Assembly (NCBI RefSeq): GCF_034314045.1
Contig: NZ_JAVIWL010000001.1
Location: 4,960,001-5,024,000 of the forward strand
Direction: 5' to 3'
DNA from: Glaciimonas sp. CA11.2
Lineage (GTDB): Bacteria > Pseudomonadota > Gammaproteobacteria > Burkholderiales > Burkholderiaceae_D
Length of the DNA stretch: 64,000 nt
Below are positions 17,907 to 28,021 of this stretch, piece by piece (the first letter of the stretch is position 1; each line of letters starts with the position of its first letter). The notes beneath the pieces are model-generated. The model was not told where the DNA came from. It made no database searches and worked only from the letters and a program-made list of their open reading frames with translations. The translations under genes were made by a program, and so were the position numbers.

Positions 17907-20488
17907 TACCAATCTTCCTTTACAGCGCGTACCGCATCAATAGCCACCGCCCGCAGTCCTGATACGACCGCCGTGATCGTGGCAGAAATCAGTAGCAACA
18001 GCGCGACCGAACCGAGACTAAGCCACGGCATATGTAGTTGCATGGTCCAATGAAACGACTGCGGGTTAACGATAAAAACAAGGATCAGACTGATTGTCCA
18101 TCCCAGCAAGAAACCGACCGCAATCCCCGCAGCGGTTAGTAGACCACCTTCCACCGCCAAGACGCCCAAAATCTGCCGCCGCGTCACACCGACATGACGC
18201 AACATGCCAAATTCCTGCGTGCGAGCCAAGGTCTGCGCCGAGAAGGTCGCTGCCACGCCAAACAGACCAATTACAATCGCAACGATCTCCAACAAATACG
18301 TCACGGCAAAGCTGCGATCAAAAATTTTAAGACTAATGTCGCGAATGTCACCCGGCGTAGAAAACTCCAGCAACTTGCCAAATGACAACTTGCGCATTGC
18401 CGCTACCACCGTAGAGAGTTGAGCGCCGTGCTGCAGAGTAATCGCTGAATCCGTCGCATCATTATCCCCGCTCAGTCGACGATAATCGTTCAGTTGCAAC
18501 TCAACAGTCCCGGTTTGCCGCGCATAGTCGCGCAAAATACCTGCAACCACAAAATGTTGTGCGTGCGCGCCAATCGGTAGTTGAACCCGCTGACCCAACT
18601 TGTATCCATAACTATCTCGCATCGCCTCAGATACCCAGATCGGTAACGCATCAGATGAAATTGCTGATGGAAGAATATTTTTACCGATTAATGGCAGACT
18701 TTGCGCTGGATCTGATACATCAATTTCACGCGCGACTAATGTCACAGGCGGACGCGCCGAATCGAGTGTCAAGGTGGAAGTGTGCGAAAACCTGGCGCGC
18801 TCAACACCTGGAATGGCCGCCAGCAAAATCTGCTCACCACGTCGCATTGATCCGGTATCGCCATTAGTTGCCGAGCGCACGTATAAATCGGCCGACAGCA
18901 ATCCTGTCAGCCAGTCGTCAACCGACACCCGAAAACTCGACACCATGATCGCCATCGCTACAATTAAACTAAAGCTTGAGAGCACACCGCCCAACGCGAT
19001 CGAAGCCTGACCCGGCACATTGGCAAGACGCGCCACCGCTAAAGTCCAGATGACACTACTATGGCCACTCACTTTTTGGACGACAGGAAACACCAGCGCC
19101 GATAATCGCGGCGTCAGCGCAATGCCGCCGATCAACAACAATGCCACAGCGATGTAACCGAAGATCGGCAGATCAAACAACGGCGGCATCTGCGTCAACA
19201 GCCCACCAACCATCAGGCACAGCAACGCAGGCCACGCCGTCGCAAGACGCCCTAACGCAGTTTCTTCGCTACCCGATTTTAGTGCCGCGGCAGGCCTCGC
19301 TCGGGATGCTTCGAGCGCTGGCACCAGACTGCCAAGTAGTGCAATACCAGTGCCAAGCAGCAAAAAAATACCCGCTGCGGGTGCATCGACCTGCACGCGT
19401 GGTTCTACGCCACGGAAAAAACCGCCACCCAAATCACCACCGAAAAAATGTAATGCCGCTGCCGCCATCACGTATCCCAACAGCAATCCTAAAAGCGATC
19501 CCAATCCTCCTAGCAAACCGCCTTCCAGCAAAACCTGACGCAGCAACTGACCACGTTCCAAACCCATCACACGCAATAATGCAAACTGCGCACGGCGTCG
19601 AATCACCGATAACGCCTGTGTCGAAAATACCAAAAATGCGCCGGTGAACAGCGCCACCAATGCCAGCACATTCAGGTTAACCCGATAAGCACGCGACATA
19701 TTATTCGTGCGATCTTCCTGATCCTGATTTTCCTGAACCTGCAACCGGCCTTGCATCTGCGTCTGAAGCGCACGTCGAAATACCTCCCGATTGACACCGG
19801 GTGACAATCTCAGATCGACGCCCGACAATTGTCCTAAACGGTCAAACCGCCATTGTGCCGCGCCGATATCCATCACCGCAATGCGCTGCCCTTCCCTTGC
19901 TCGCACCAAACCGCCAGCGACGCGCAAATTAACTGTTCCGGTGCCATTGCGCAACGCAAGTTGATCGCCCGGCCGCACATTGAGCCATTCCTGTGCTGCT
20001 GTAGAGAGAAATATCGCATCGTCAGAAAGCGTATCAAATGGATGCGTCGGGTCCGGCACGCCGATTAAGTCAGGTGCAATAAGAGCGGCTCGAAAGACAT
20101 CAATTCCCAAGACTTTCAATGCACTGCGCTGTCCCGGTACAGTGACATCGAGTTCCAATATAGGACTTGCCAGCGCCACCCCTTTTTCACGTGCAATGAC
20201 TGGATACAAGCCCTCGTTGAAGAGCGGCTGCACGCCACGAATCTGGAGATCGGATGCACCAGAGAGACTCCTCGCCGCGGCCGAAAACTCGTTAAATGCC
20301 GCGCCATTAATTAAGTCGACGGCATAACCCAACGAGACCCCGAGCGCGATAGCAATGATCGCCACCAGCGAGCGCACCGGATGCGCGCGCCATTCAGCAC
20401 GCAAGAGCCAGCGCGATAATAGACGGGTCGGACTGAAGCCAGACCGGAATCGGTCAATGGCGGGCGGTTTCTCAATCACTTGACTCAT
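17906..20488 (-). CDS. ABC transporter permease, FtsX/MacB-type, two-domain
   Basis: This 860-aa permease has two FtsX-like blocks. The first membrane helix is at about residues 36-58 ([20 protein letters not shown]), then a periplasmic domain, three helices, an unrelated central helix block, a second periplasmic domain, and three C-terminal helices. It resembles AttF/AttG and YbbP exporters acting on envelope lipids or lipoproteins. The ATG at 20488 is preferred because the frame's first start (20539) would overlap the ATPase by 32 bases. It is the middle gene of the ATPase-permease-AttH operon. Confidence 0.9.
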   Translation of the reverse strand: MSQVIEKPPAIDRFRSGFSPTRLLSRWLLRAEWRAHPVRSLVAIIAIALGVSLGYAVDLINGAAFNEFSAAARSLSGASDLQIRGVQPLFNEGLYPVIAREKGVALASPILELDVTVPGQRSALKVLGIDVFRAALIAPDLIGVPDPTHPFDTLSDDAIFLSTAAQEWLNVRPGDQLALRNGTGTVNLRVAGGLVRAREGQRIAVMDIGAAQWRFDRLGQLSGVDLRLSPGVNREVFRRALQTQMQGRLQVQENQDQEDRTNNMSRAYRVNLNVLALVALFTGAFLVFSTQALSVIRRRAQFALLRVMGLERGQLLRQVLLEGGLLGGLGSLLGLLLGYVMAAAALHFFGGDLGGGFFRGVEPRVQVDAPAAGIFLLLGTGIALLGSLVPALEASRARPAAALKSGSEETALGRLATAWPALLCLMVGGLLTQMPPLFDLPIFGYIAVALLLIGGIALTPRLSALVFPVVQKVSGHSSVIWTLAVARLANVPGQASIALGGVLSSFSLIVAMAIMVSSFRVSVDDWLTGLLSADLYVRSATNGDTGSMRRGEQILLAAIPGVERARFSHTSTLTLDSARPPVTLVAREIDVSDPAQSLPLIGKNILPSAISSDALPIWVSEAMRDSYGYKLGQRVQLPIGAHAQHFVVAGILRDYARQTGTVELQLNDYRRLSGDNDATDSAITLQHGAQLSTVVAAMRKLSFGKLLEFSTPGDIRDISLKIFDRSFAVTYLLEIVAIVIGLFGVAATFSAQTLARTQEFGMLRHVGVTRRQILGVLAVEGGLLTAAGIAVGFLLGWTISLILVFIVNPQSFHWTMQLHMPWLSLGSVALLLLISATITAVVSGLRAVAIDAVRAVKEDW

Positions 20489-20507
20489 TGCCCGATTTTC
20501 GAAGAGG

Positions 20508-21188
20508 TCATGCCGCGACTCGCAAAGGATGCAAACCACTTGCAGTCAACTCAAGAATACGATCCGCGGTGGCGGCCGCTGCCATCGAATGCGTCACCAT
20601 GATCGCCGATGCACCGTTAGCTTTGATTTCGTTGCGTAGTAAAGTCAACACATCATGCGCAGTTTCTGGATCGAGATTACCGGTTGGTTCATCGGCCAGA
20701 ATAAGTTTAGGGCGATGCACTAGCGCACGGGCGATCGCAACACGCTGCATTTCTCCGCCAGACAATTGGCGTGGAAAGTCGTTACCTCGTCCCGCCAGAC
20801 CAACCGCTGCCAGCATCTCAGTGGCACGTTCAAACCCCACCCCATTCAACAACAGCGGCAACGCCACGTTTTGTTGCAGGGTCAAATGCGGAAGGACATG
20901 AAAAGCCTGAAAAATGAAGCCGAGTTTTTTTCGCCGTAAGCGTGTAGCCGCATCGTCATTCAGACTAGACATAGCGACACCATCAATCAATACCGCTCCT
21001 GAATCCGAGACATCAAGCCCGGCGATCAAATTTAACAGGGTCGATTTACCGACGCCGGAATCACCCATCACAGCGACGTATTCTCCGGGCTGAAGCACAA
21101 AGTCGAGATGCGCCAGAACGGTGCGTCCATGACCATAAGATTTTTGCAAACCGCGACATTCCAGCGCGGGAACCGTGGCTTTATTCAT
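20508..21188 (-). CDS. ABC transporter ATPase, LolD/YbbA type
   Basis: This 226-aa nucleotide-binding subunit has Walker [10 protein letters not shown] (about residues 42-50), signature [15 protein letters not shown], Walker [13 protein letters not shown] and a switch His (THS). The size and the LolD-like signature place it with exporters that extract lipids or lipoproteins from the inner membrane. It is the first gene of the AttEFGH-like operon. A 228-base spacer separates it from alkB upstream. Confidence 0.93.
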   Translation of the reverse strand: MNKATVPALECRGLQKSYGHGRTVLAHLDFVLQPGEYVAVMGDSGVGKSTLLNLIAGLDVSDSGAVLIDGVAMSSLNDDAATRLRRKKLGFIFQAFHVLPHLTLQQNVALPLLLNGVGFERATEMLAAVGLAGRGNDFPRQLSGGEMQRVAIARALVHRPKLILADEPTGNLDPETAHDVLTLLRNEIKANGASAIMVTHSMAAAATADRILELTASGLHPLRVAA

Positions 21189-21416
21189 AGTTACGCATAG
21201 ACAGTGTTAATTCTATTGGCATGACATCTAACAAAGATTGAATTGTGTGGAAAATAGAAATAGGAAAATGTAAGCGCGCATTAGATAAACTTATGCAATC
21301 ACTATGAGTGTAGCGGATTCGGCGCAAAGTCACCGGCCGCCGAATTTAAGCGATTAAGACTAATCACTATCACCCAAATAGTACGCACCAATTCACCATT
21401 TCAGGGACCTGTTCGG

Positions 21417-22073
21417 TTATTTGCTTACTTTTCGAAACGTCAGATTGATACGAAACGCACCCGTCAATGGATGCACCCCGTCTTTGATCGGCAACACGCC
21501 GTGAAAATACAGTCTGGCCGGACCGCCCCACACCACCACATCCCCGTGCGTCAACTGCACGCGCAGTGGTTTGTCCTCACGTCGCAGCCCGCCAAATTGA
21601 AAATTTGCCGGAAGACCCAATGAAACCGAAACGATAGGGGCGCCCAGATCGGGCTCGTCCTTGTCCTGATGCAACGACATCTTTGCACCCACCGCATAGC
21701 GGTTAATAAGGCAGGCGTCCGGTACAAAACTCGGATATCCGGCAGCAGTCGCCGCCTCTATCCCCAATCTGAGTAACGCGTCTGGAAGCGGTGGCCATGG
21801 CAATCCTGTCTGTGGATCTGTAGTGTTGTAGCGGTAACCAGTTCGATCTGCCAGCCAGCCAAATCCCCCGCAACTCGTCATCGCTGCCGACATCTGAAAG
21901 CCACCCGGCGTCACCATGTGACGAAACGGTGCTTGTCCCACAACATCAGTGAGCGCCGCAAAAATCACGGTTTCATAGGTCAAAGCAAAGTGTCGAAGCA
22001 CCACAGCACCGGGGCAAATTGTTTCTTTCCAGACACGGCTTTGCTCTGCATGGTCGAATAAATTCAGCGTCAT
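21417..22073 (-). CDS. alkB: AlkB, DNA oxidative demethylase
   Basis: This 218-aa Fe(II)/2-oxoglutarate dioxygenase reverses N-alkyl damage (1-methyladenine, 3-methylcytosine). The iron ligands are seen as H-x-D (SLHQDKDEPD) and the distal His (YFHGVLP). The 2-oxoglutarate-binding RINLTFRKV closes the protein. The ATG at 22073 (MTLNLFDH) matches usual family starts; the frame is open 12 codons further. It stands alone, with no ada gene in the window. Confidence 0.93.
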   Translation of the reverse strand: MTLNLFDHAEQSRVWKETICPGAVVLRHFALTYETVIFAALTDVVGQAPFRHMVTPGGFQMSAAMTSCGGFGWLADRTGYRYNTTDPQTGLPWPPLPDALLRLGIEAATAAGYPSFVPDACLINRYAVGAKMSLHQDKDEPDLGAPIVSVSLGLPANFQFGGLRREDKPLRVQLTHGDVVVWGGPARLYFHGVLPIKDGVHPLTGAFRINLTFRKVSK

Positions 22074-22544
22074 GATCAATCCACTTGTTTTCGTTACAAA
22101 TAGCACCAAGGCACGATAGAAAGATGCGAATCGACCAAAAGGAGCATTTTCAATCTTACCAATAATGATAAAAGAATTTTACCTCCGCTTTATACTTAGC
22201 TCTCGTGCATGACATCAGAACTCATTTAAAAATATTTTCTTTTTTGTGACGGGTATTTCCCAAGCACACAATTAATAATATTATAAAAGCCCTCAATTTA
22301 GCGCCACTACGGTGCTAAATCAGTCCCAAGATGGTGCCTTGTGCACGCATTAAATGCAACCGCGCACCAAGCTGAATCCGCAGTTAACATTCACCTATCA
22401 CCAATCAAGTCTTTTAGATTATTGCATGTCCACGACCATGTATACATCAACGACGACATCAACTAATATACCAACGGACACACCCATTCACGCAGGCAAC
22501 TTACCGTTTGCATCAACATCGATTATCACAATTAAGGGTCGACA
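22074..22544. other. Intergenic region with a stem-loop, upstream of the first peptide ABC operon
   Basis: About 470 bases between divergent alkB and the peptide transporter. An AT-rich part (22180-22290) is followed by a 10-bp stem (22296-22305 with 22311-22320, one G-T pair) and a 5-base loop, about 225 bases before the operon start. No T-run follows, so it is more likely a leader structure than a terminator. No gene is supported here. Confidence 0.5.
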
Positions 22545-24050
22545 ATGGCGAAGCGTTTGGCATCACTAATGGTTTATGGGGTCTATGGCGTCTCTGGTTT
22601 GTTGGCTGGCATCGGCGGTTCTGCCAATGCGATGACCATCAATATTTCTCTGGATAACGATCCCGGCAAACTTGATCCGACCCGCTCATCGATGATCGCC
22701 GAGCGCATGGTGTATCAAAGCATCTTCGACAAATTGCTCGATCTGGACGAGACTGGCAAGATCATTCCCATGCTGGCCCAGCGCTGGACCATTTCGGATG
22801 ACAAAAAAACCTATACGCTCTTTCTGCACAAGGGCGTCAAATTCCAGGATGGCACACCGTTTAATGCCAAAGCGGTGGAATTTAATCTGCGCCGCGGACA
22901 GGAAAATAACTCCCTTCGCAAAAATGATCTCAAATACATTAAGCAGATCACAGTCGTGGATGACGCGACGGTGAAGCTTGAACTGAGCGAGCCGTTTGCA
23001 CCGTTTTTATCGATCCTCACTGATCGTGCGGGCATGATGTCATCACCCGAAGCCGTGAAAAAATTTGGCGACGACTACGTCAATAATCCGGTCGGTACGG
23101 GTCCCTTTATTTACAAGGGCCGTCTGAAAGGCGCCACACTAACGCTGGATAAAAATCCCAATTACTGGCAACCCGGCTTGCCTAAAGCGGATCAGGTGGT
23201 CTACAAGATCATGTCCGACGTCAACGTCGCATTCAATAATTTGCGCAGCGGTCAGGTGGATATCACCAATCGTTTTCCGTACAAAGAACTCAGCAACAGC
23301 AATCCCGGTGCCAAATATACGGTCATCAACAAACCTTCACTCGGCTTCCGTGGTTTCTATTTTAATACTTCCAAATCGCCATTCGATAAAAAAGAAGTAC
23401 GCGAAGCGATTGATATCCTGATCGACCGCGTTGCTATTGCCAAGGTGGTCTATAACGGCGCTGTATCTCCCGGCCATTCACCCTTCAGCAAATCCCAATT
23501 CGCTAACGGACCTTTGGATCTTCCCCCAAAAGTCGATCTGGCAAAAGCCAAGGCGTTGTTAAAGGCCGCTGGCAAAGAAGCTGGATTCTCGTTTCGCTTG
23601 ACCTTGCCGACCACGCCGGAAGAGTTACAAGTCGGTCAGATGATACAAGGCATGCTGCGCCCTGCCGGCATCAGCGTCACGCTAGAAAAAGCCGACTTGG
23701 CGACCCAAATTGAATCTGGCAAAGCGGGTACTTATGAAGCGCTGATGGTTGGCTGGAGCGGCCGCCCCGATCCCGATCAGAATATCTATGATTTTGCGGT
23801 CACCAACGGTTCGCTGAATTATTCCAAATACGGCACCAAAGAAGTCGATACGCTGTTGCAGCAAGCGCGGATCGAAAGTGATGACGCAAAACGGAAAGTT
23901 TTCTATGATCAGGCGATGCAGATTCTGGTCAGCGATGTGCCGTATGTTTATCTGAATCATGACAACGTCCTGTTCGGTATTGCGAAGGCCGTCAAAGGAT
24001 TCAAATTCGTGCCCGATGGCGTGATCAGAACTGTGACGCTTTCCAAATAG
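22545..24050 (+). CDS. Peptide ABC transporter, substrate-binding protein (family 5)
   Basis: This 501-aa periplasmic binding protein of the DppA/OppA/GsiB family has a signal peptide ending at GGSANA (residue ~29). The mature protein opens MTINISLDNDPGKLDPTRS, typical of the family, and contains NPVGTGPFIYKG. A ribosome site (AAGGG) lies before the ATG. It is the first gene of a six-gene rightward unit with two permeases, two ATPases and gamma-glutamyltransferase, which points to glutathione or other gamma-glutamyl peptides among possible ligands. That link is inference. Confidence 0.93.
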   Translation: MAKRLASLMVYGVYGVSGLLAGIGGSANAMTINISLDNDPGKLDPTRSSMIAERMVYQSIFDKLLDLDETGKIIPMLAQRWTISDDKKTYTLFLHKGVKFQDGTPFNAKAVEFNLRRGQENNSLRKNDLKYIKQITVVDDATVKLELSEPFAPFLSILTDRAGMMSSPEAVKKFGDDYVNNPVGTGPFIYKGRLKGATLTLDKNPNYWQPGLPKADQVVYKIMSDVNVAFNNLRSGQVDITNRFPYKELSNSNPGAKYTVINKPSLGFRGFYFNTSKSPFDKKEVREAIDILIDRVAIAKVVYNGAVSPGHSPFSKSQFANGPLDLPPKVDLAKAKALLKAAGKEAGFSFRLTLPTTPEELQVGQMIQGMLRPAGISVTLEKADLATQIESGKAGTYEALMVGWSGRPDPDQNIYDFAVTNGSLNYSKYGTKEVDTLLQQARIESDDAKRKVFYDQAMQILVSDVPYVYLNHDNVLFGIAKAVKGFKFVPDGVIRTVTLSK

Positions 24051-24078
24051 ACCTCACCGATACAAGTTACCCAAACCC

Positions 24079-25017
24079 ATGCCTAAGATTTTGAAACGGA
24101 TTTTGCTGGTTTTGCCGACGTTGTTGCTGGTAAGTATCGTGATTTTTTCGTTGCTTGCCATTTTGCCTGGTGACCCCGTAACCGCCATCCTAGGACAAGA
24201 AGCCACGCCCGAAGCAGCACTTGCATTGCGGGCGCAACTGGGGCTGGACAATCCTATCTATGTGCAATACGGGCATTGGCTTTGGGCAGTTTTACACGGT
24301 GATTTAGGACGCTCCTTTGTTGACCATACTCCGGTAGTCGATAGTCTGATGCAACGACTTCCCGTGACCATCGAGTTGGCACTGGGAAGTTTTCTGGTGG
24401 CCGTTCTGATTGCCGTACCGGCCGGGATCATGGCGGCTGCCCGTCCTCGCGGTGTTGCCAATTATGTCAGCACATTTATCGCATTGTTTGGCATGTCCGT
24501 ACCGCATTTTTGGCTCGGCATGATGTTCATCGTATTGTTTGCGGTCAAGTTAGGATGGCTTCCCGCATCTGGTTACGTCCCTTTTATGGAGGACTGGCGC
24601 GGCAATCTTCTCGCCATGCTGATGCCGGTAGTGGCAACGGGATTGCGCGAATCGGCGATCCTTATGCGGATGGTGCGCAGCAGTCTGCTGGAAGTATTAA
24701 ACGAAGATTACATCCGCACTGCATTCTCAAAAGGTTTAAAAGACTGGCAAGTCGTCATCGGTCATGCTTTGCGTAACGCGATGATCCCTGTGGTGACCGC
24801 GAGCGGCTTGATGGTCTCTGGCTTGCTCGGCGGTTTAGTCATTACTGAGAGCATCTTTGGGATTCCCGGAATGGGAAAAATGATCGTCGATGCCATCTTC
24901 CAGCGCGATTATGTGACAGTACAAGCCGGTGTCATGGCGGCGGCCTTGATGGTCATCATCGTCAATCTTGCGGTAGATCTGCTTTACAGCATGATCGATC
25001 CGCGTATCGCTAAATAG
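24079..25017 (+). CDS. Peptide ABC transporter permease, DppB/GsiC type
   Basis: This 312-aa inner-membrane permease has six helices. The N-terminal helix (ILLVLPTLLLVSIVIFSLLA) is followed by the family motif GDPVTAILGQEATPEA and the EAA loop (EDYIRTAFSKGLKDWQVVIG, about residues 212-231) that contacts the ATPases. It starts 28 bases after the binding-protein gene and pairs with the next gene as the translocation pore. Confidence 0.94.
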   Translation: MPKILKRILLVLPTLLLVSIVIFSLLAILPGDPVTAILGQEATPEAALALRAQLGLDNPIYVQYGHWLWAVLHGDLGRSFVDHTPVVDSLMQRLPVTIELALGSFLVAVLIAVPAGIMAAARPRGVANYVSTFIALFGMSVPHFWLGMMFIVLFAVKLGWLPASGYVPFMEDWRGNLLAMLMPVVATGLRESAILMRMVRSSLLEVLNEDYIRTAFSKGLKDWQVVIGHALRNAMIPVVTASGLMVSGLLGGLVITESIFGIPGMGKMIVDAIFQRDYVTVQAGVMAAALMVIIVNLAVDLLYSMIDPRIAK

Positions 25018-25026
25018 AGGATACGC

Positions 25027-25953
25027 ATGAATCAATTGCATCAACCTCTTGCCCAAACCGGGCAAACCGGACAGACCCAACCAGCAAGTCCGGTCAATGC
25101 ACTCCCGCAAGTAGTGCGCTTTGCCGCCTTGCGCCGCTTCGCAGCTAACCGTCTGGCTGTGGTCGGCGCGGTAATTATCATGCTGCTGATTTTGATCGCC
25201 ATATTTGCACCGTTGATGGCGACGCATGACCCCATTTTTGATCAGGACTACGGCAACATTTTGTCGTCCCCTAGCAGCGCGCACTGGATGGGAACCGACG
25301 ACTTAGGGCGCGATATTTTTTCACGCATGGTGTTCGGAGCGCGAATCTCGTTGCAAGCGGCGCTGATTGCTGTCGGACTGGCTTTTTTTATCGGCGTACC
25401 AATCGGTATTGCAAGCGGTTATTTCCGCGGATTTTTGGATGAATGGATCGTGATGCGGGTGGTAGATGCTTTGCAAGCTTTCCCTTCATTAATTCTCGCG
25501 CTAGCCCTTGCCGCAGCGTTGGGCGGTGGTTTTTATAACGCGATGGTCGCCATTGGGATTGGTTTTATTCCGGCCTTCATCCGACTCGCCCGCGGGCAAG
25601 CAATGTCTATCCGCAATCTGGATTACGTCATGGCGGCGCGCTCGGTCGGTGCCACCGATCTACGTATTATGCGACGCTACGTTTTGCCTAATGCAATGGC
25701 GCCGTTGGTCATTCAAGCGACATTTGCGATGGGCTCGGCGATCATTGCCGAGGCTGGATTATCGTATCTGGGCATAGGCGCAAGACCGGAAGACCCAAGT
25801 TGGGGCTCGATGCTGCATATCGCGCAGGGTTACCTGAATACCAATCCGACATTGGCATTGTGGCCCGGCATAGCGATTTTTACCGTCGTGCTCGGATTCA
25901 ATCTTCTCGGCGATGGCATTCGTGAAGTCTTTGATCCCAAATTAAGTCGCTAA
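25027..25953 (+). CDS. Peptide ABC transporter permease, DppC/GsiD type
   Basis: This 308-aa inner-membrane permease is the second half of the pore. The N-terminal domain OppC_N is seen as FAANRLAVVGAVIIMLLILI, followed by [20 protein letters not shown], a strong family signature. The EAA loop reads DYVMAARSVGATDLRIMRRY. A Gln/Pro-rich cytosolic N-terminus of about 35 residues (QTGQTGQTQP) precedes the first helix. It follows the DppB-type gene by 9 bases. Confidence 0.94.
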   Translation: MNQLHQPLAQTGQTGQTQPASPVNALPQVVRFAALRRFAANRLAVVGAVIIMLLILIAIFAPLMATHDPIFDQDYGNILSSPSSAHWMGTDDLGRDIFSRMVFGARISLQAALIAVGLAFFIGVPIGIASGYFRGFLDEWIVMRVVDALQAFPSLILALALAAALGGGFYNAMVAIGIGFIPAFIRLARGQAMSIRNLDYVMAARSVGATDLRIMRRYVLPNAMAPLVIQATFAMGSAIIAEAGLSYLGIGARPEDPSWGSMLHIAQGYLNTNPTLALWPGIAIFTVVLGFNLLGDGIREVFDPKLSR

Positions 25954-25966
25954 AGAAAGCTGATCC

Positions 25967-26926
25967 ATGCTGGAAGTCAACAATCTCAAGGTCGAATTTA
26001 AAAGCCATGGCAAATCCGTCGCTCCGGTAGATGGCGTATCGTTCACCGTCGGCGACAACGAAACCGTCGGTTTACTTGGCGAATCCGGCTGCGGAAAAAG
26101 TGTCACTGCCCTTTCCGTATTGCGGCTATTTCCCATGGCGAGTAAGCCGATATTAAGTGGTGACGTGCGCTACGGTGGACGCGATTTGTTGGCGGCCAAT
26201 GATGCAACGATGCGCAGCATTCGCGGCAAAGAGATCGCGATGATCTTTCAAGAGCCGATGACCTCACTCAATCCGCTCCATCGTATAGGTACGCAGCTTG
26301 GTGAAATGCTCCGCATGCATACCACGCTTGACCGTCAGCAGGTTGATGCGCAGGTCATCGCCATGCTACAACGCGTCGGCTTGTCGCGCGCAACACAGTT
26401 AATTGACGATTATCCCCATAGTCTCTCGGGCGGTATGCGCCAACGTGTCATGATTGCCATGGCCCTTTTATGCAAGCCAGGACTATTGATTTGCGACGAA
26501 CCGACTACGGCGCTGGACGTGACCATTCAAGCGCAAATCCTGGACCTGATGCGCGACCTTAAGCGGGAACAGGGAACGTCCATTTTAATGATTACGCATG
26601 ATCTCGGCGTAGTGGCGGAAATGTGCGAACGGGTCGTGGTTATGTATGCCGGACAAGTGGTAGAACAAAGCACAGTGCGCGACCTGTTCGACGCGCCTGC
26701 CCACCCTTACACGCAAGCTTTAATGCGCGCACGCCCGGCGCTGGATAGCATTCCCGGCCAGCCGCTCATGGCAATCCCGGGATCGGTGCCACTGCCGGGA
26801 TCAGTCGCAACGGGTTGTCGCTTCGCGGCACGTTGCCCCAAAGCAGACGACCGCTGCCGTGCGTTAATGCCAGCGCTACAACCAGTCAAATCCAATCACT
26901 TGGCGCGATGCTGGTATCCGGGCTGA
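25967..26926 (+). CDS. Peptide ABC transporter ATPase, DppD type
   Basis: This 319-aa ATPase has Walker [10 protein letters not shown], signature [15 protein letters not shown] and Walker [13 protein letters not shown]. The C-terminal oligopeptide-transporter extension carries four Cys residues ([15 protein letters not shown] ... RCW) that in DppD/OppD bind an iron-sulfur cluster. It pairs with the next ATPase and starts 13 bases after the permease. Confidence 0.94.
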   Translation: MLEVNNLKVEFKSHGKSVAPVDGVSFTVGDNETVGLLGESGCGKSVTALSVLRLFPMASKPILSGDVRYGGRDLLAANDATMRSIRGKEIAMIFQEPMTSLNPLHRIGTQLGEMLRMHTTLDRQQVDAQVIAMLQRVGLSRATQLIDDYPHSLSGGMRQRVMIAMALLCKPGLLICDEPTTALDVTIQAQILDLMRDLKREQGTSILMITHDLGVVAEMCERVVVMYAGQVVEQSTVRDLFDAPAHPYTQALMRARPALDSIPGQPLMAIPGSVPLPGSVATGCRFAARCPKADDRCRALMPALQPVKSNHLARCWYPG

Positions 26927-27007
26927 TCCCATCAAATCCTTGCCGAATTTGAAGCCGACTTTAAAGGCGAATTTAATGCCGAATTTAACGACTATGCCGA
27001 CACTCAC

Positions 27008-27973
27008 ATGACTTCACCAACGTTACCGCTACTGCAAGTCTCTGGACTCAAAAAACATTTTCCATCAGGAACCCGCGGTTTGCCGCCGGTGAAGGCGGTC
27101 GATGACGTTTCGTTTGAGATCGCCGAAGGCAAGACGCTTGGATTGGTTGGGGAATCCGGTTGCGGCAAATCGACAACCGGACGCAGTGTATTGCGCCTGA
27201 TTGAACCAACTGGCGGCGCGGTTCATTTTATGGGTCAGAATCTTGGTGGATTATCAGCGTCTAAATTGCGTGCCATGCGCCGCAATATGCAAATGGTGTT
27301 TCAAGACCCGTTTGCCTCGCTCAATCCACGCATGACAATCGGCGAAGTGCTGGAAGAGCCATTGATCGTGCATCAACTGTTTGACCGAGCAACCCGTAAA
27401 CGTAAAGTCGCAAAAATACTGGACGTGGTAGGACTCAGCCAATCCTATGCTGGCCGTCACCCGCATGAGTTCTCGGGCGGACAGCGGCAGCGCGTAGGGA
27501 TTGCCCGCGCCATCATCACGCGTCCCAAACTGGTGGTCGCTGACGAGGCGGTATCGGCATTGGATGTCTCCATTCAAGCCCAAATTCTCAACTTGCTGTT
27601 AGATTTGCAAAAAGAATTGGGACTCACCTATTTATTTATCTCCCACGATCTAGCCGTGATTCGCCACGTCAGCGATACCATCGGCGTCATGTATCTGGGG
27701 CGCATGGTTGAGTATGGAAATTGCGAGTCCGTTTATAAAGCACCGAAGCATCCCTATACGCAAGCGCTACTATCCGCGATTCCACGTGAACATCCCGATC
27801 AGATTCGCCAGCGCATCGTATTACAGGGCAGCATTCCCAGCCCGACCGCGCCACCGACCGGTTGCCATTTTCATCCCAGATGCGCATCTTGCATGGACAT
27901 CTGCAAAACGCAGGCCCCGCCGCCAGTTCAAACCGCTCCCGGCGAATATGTGACTTGTCACCTTTATTCTTAG
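27008..27973 (+). CDS. Peptide ABC transporter ATPase, DppF type
   Basis: This 321-aa ATPase has Walker [10 protein letters not shown], signature [15 protein letters not shown] and Walker [13 protein letters not shown]. The Cys motif near the end ([15 protein letters not shown]) again fits the Opp C-terminal extension. It follows the DppD-type gene after 81 bases that hold an imperfect tandem repeat of GCCGAATTTAA words and no gene. It ends 48 bases before the gamma-glutamyltransferase gene. Confidence 0.94.
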   Translation: MTSPTLPLLQVSGLKKHFPSGTRGLPPVKAVDDVSFEIAEGKTLGLVGESGCGKSTTGRSVLRLIEPTGGAVHFMGQNLGGLSASKLRAMRRNMQMVFQDPFASLNPRMTIGEVLEEPLIVHQLFDRATRKRKVAKILDVVGLSQSYAGRHPHEFSGGQRQRVGIARAIITRPKLVVADEAVSALDVSIQAQILNLLLDLQKELGLTYLFISHDLAVIRHVSDTIGVMYLGRMVEYGNCESVYKAPKHPYTQALLSAIPREHPDQIRQRIVLQGSIPSPTAPPTGCHFHPRCASCMDICKTQAPPPVQTAPGEYVTCHLYS

Positions 27974-28021
27974 CCACCTTATTGTTAATATCCTTTATAG
28001 CTAACCGCCTAGAAAGAATGT

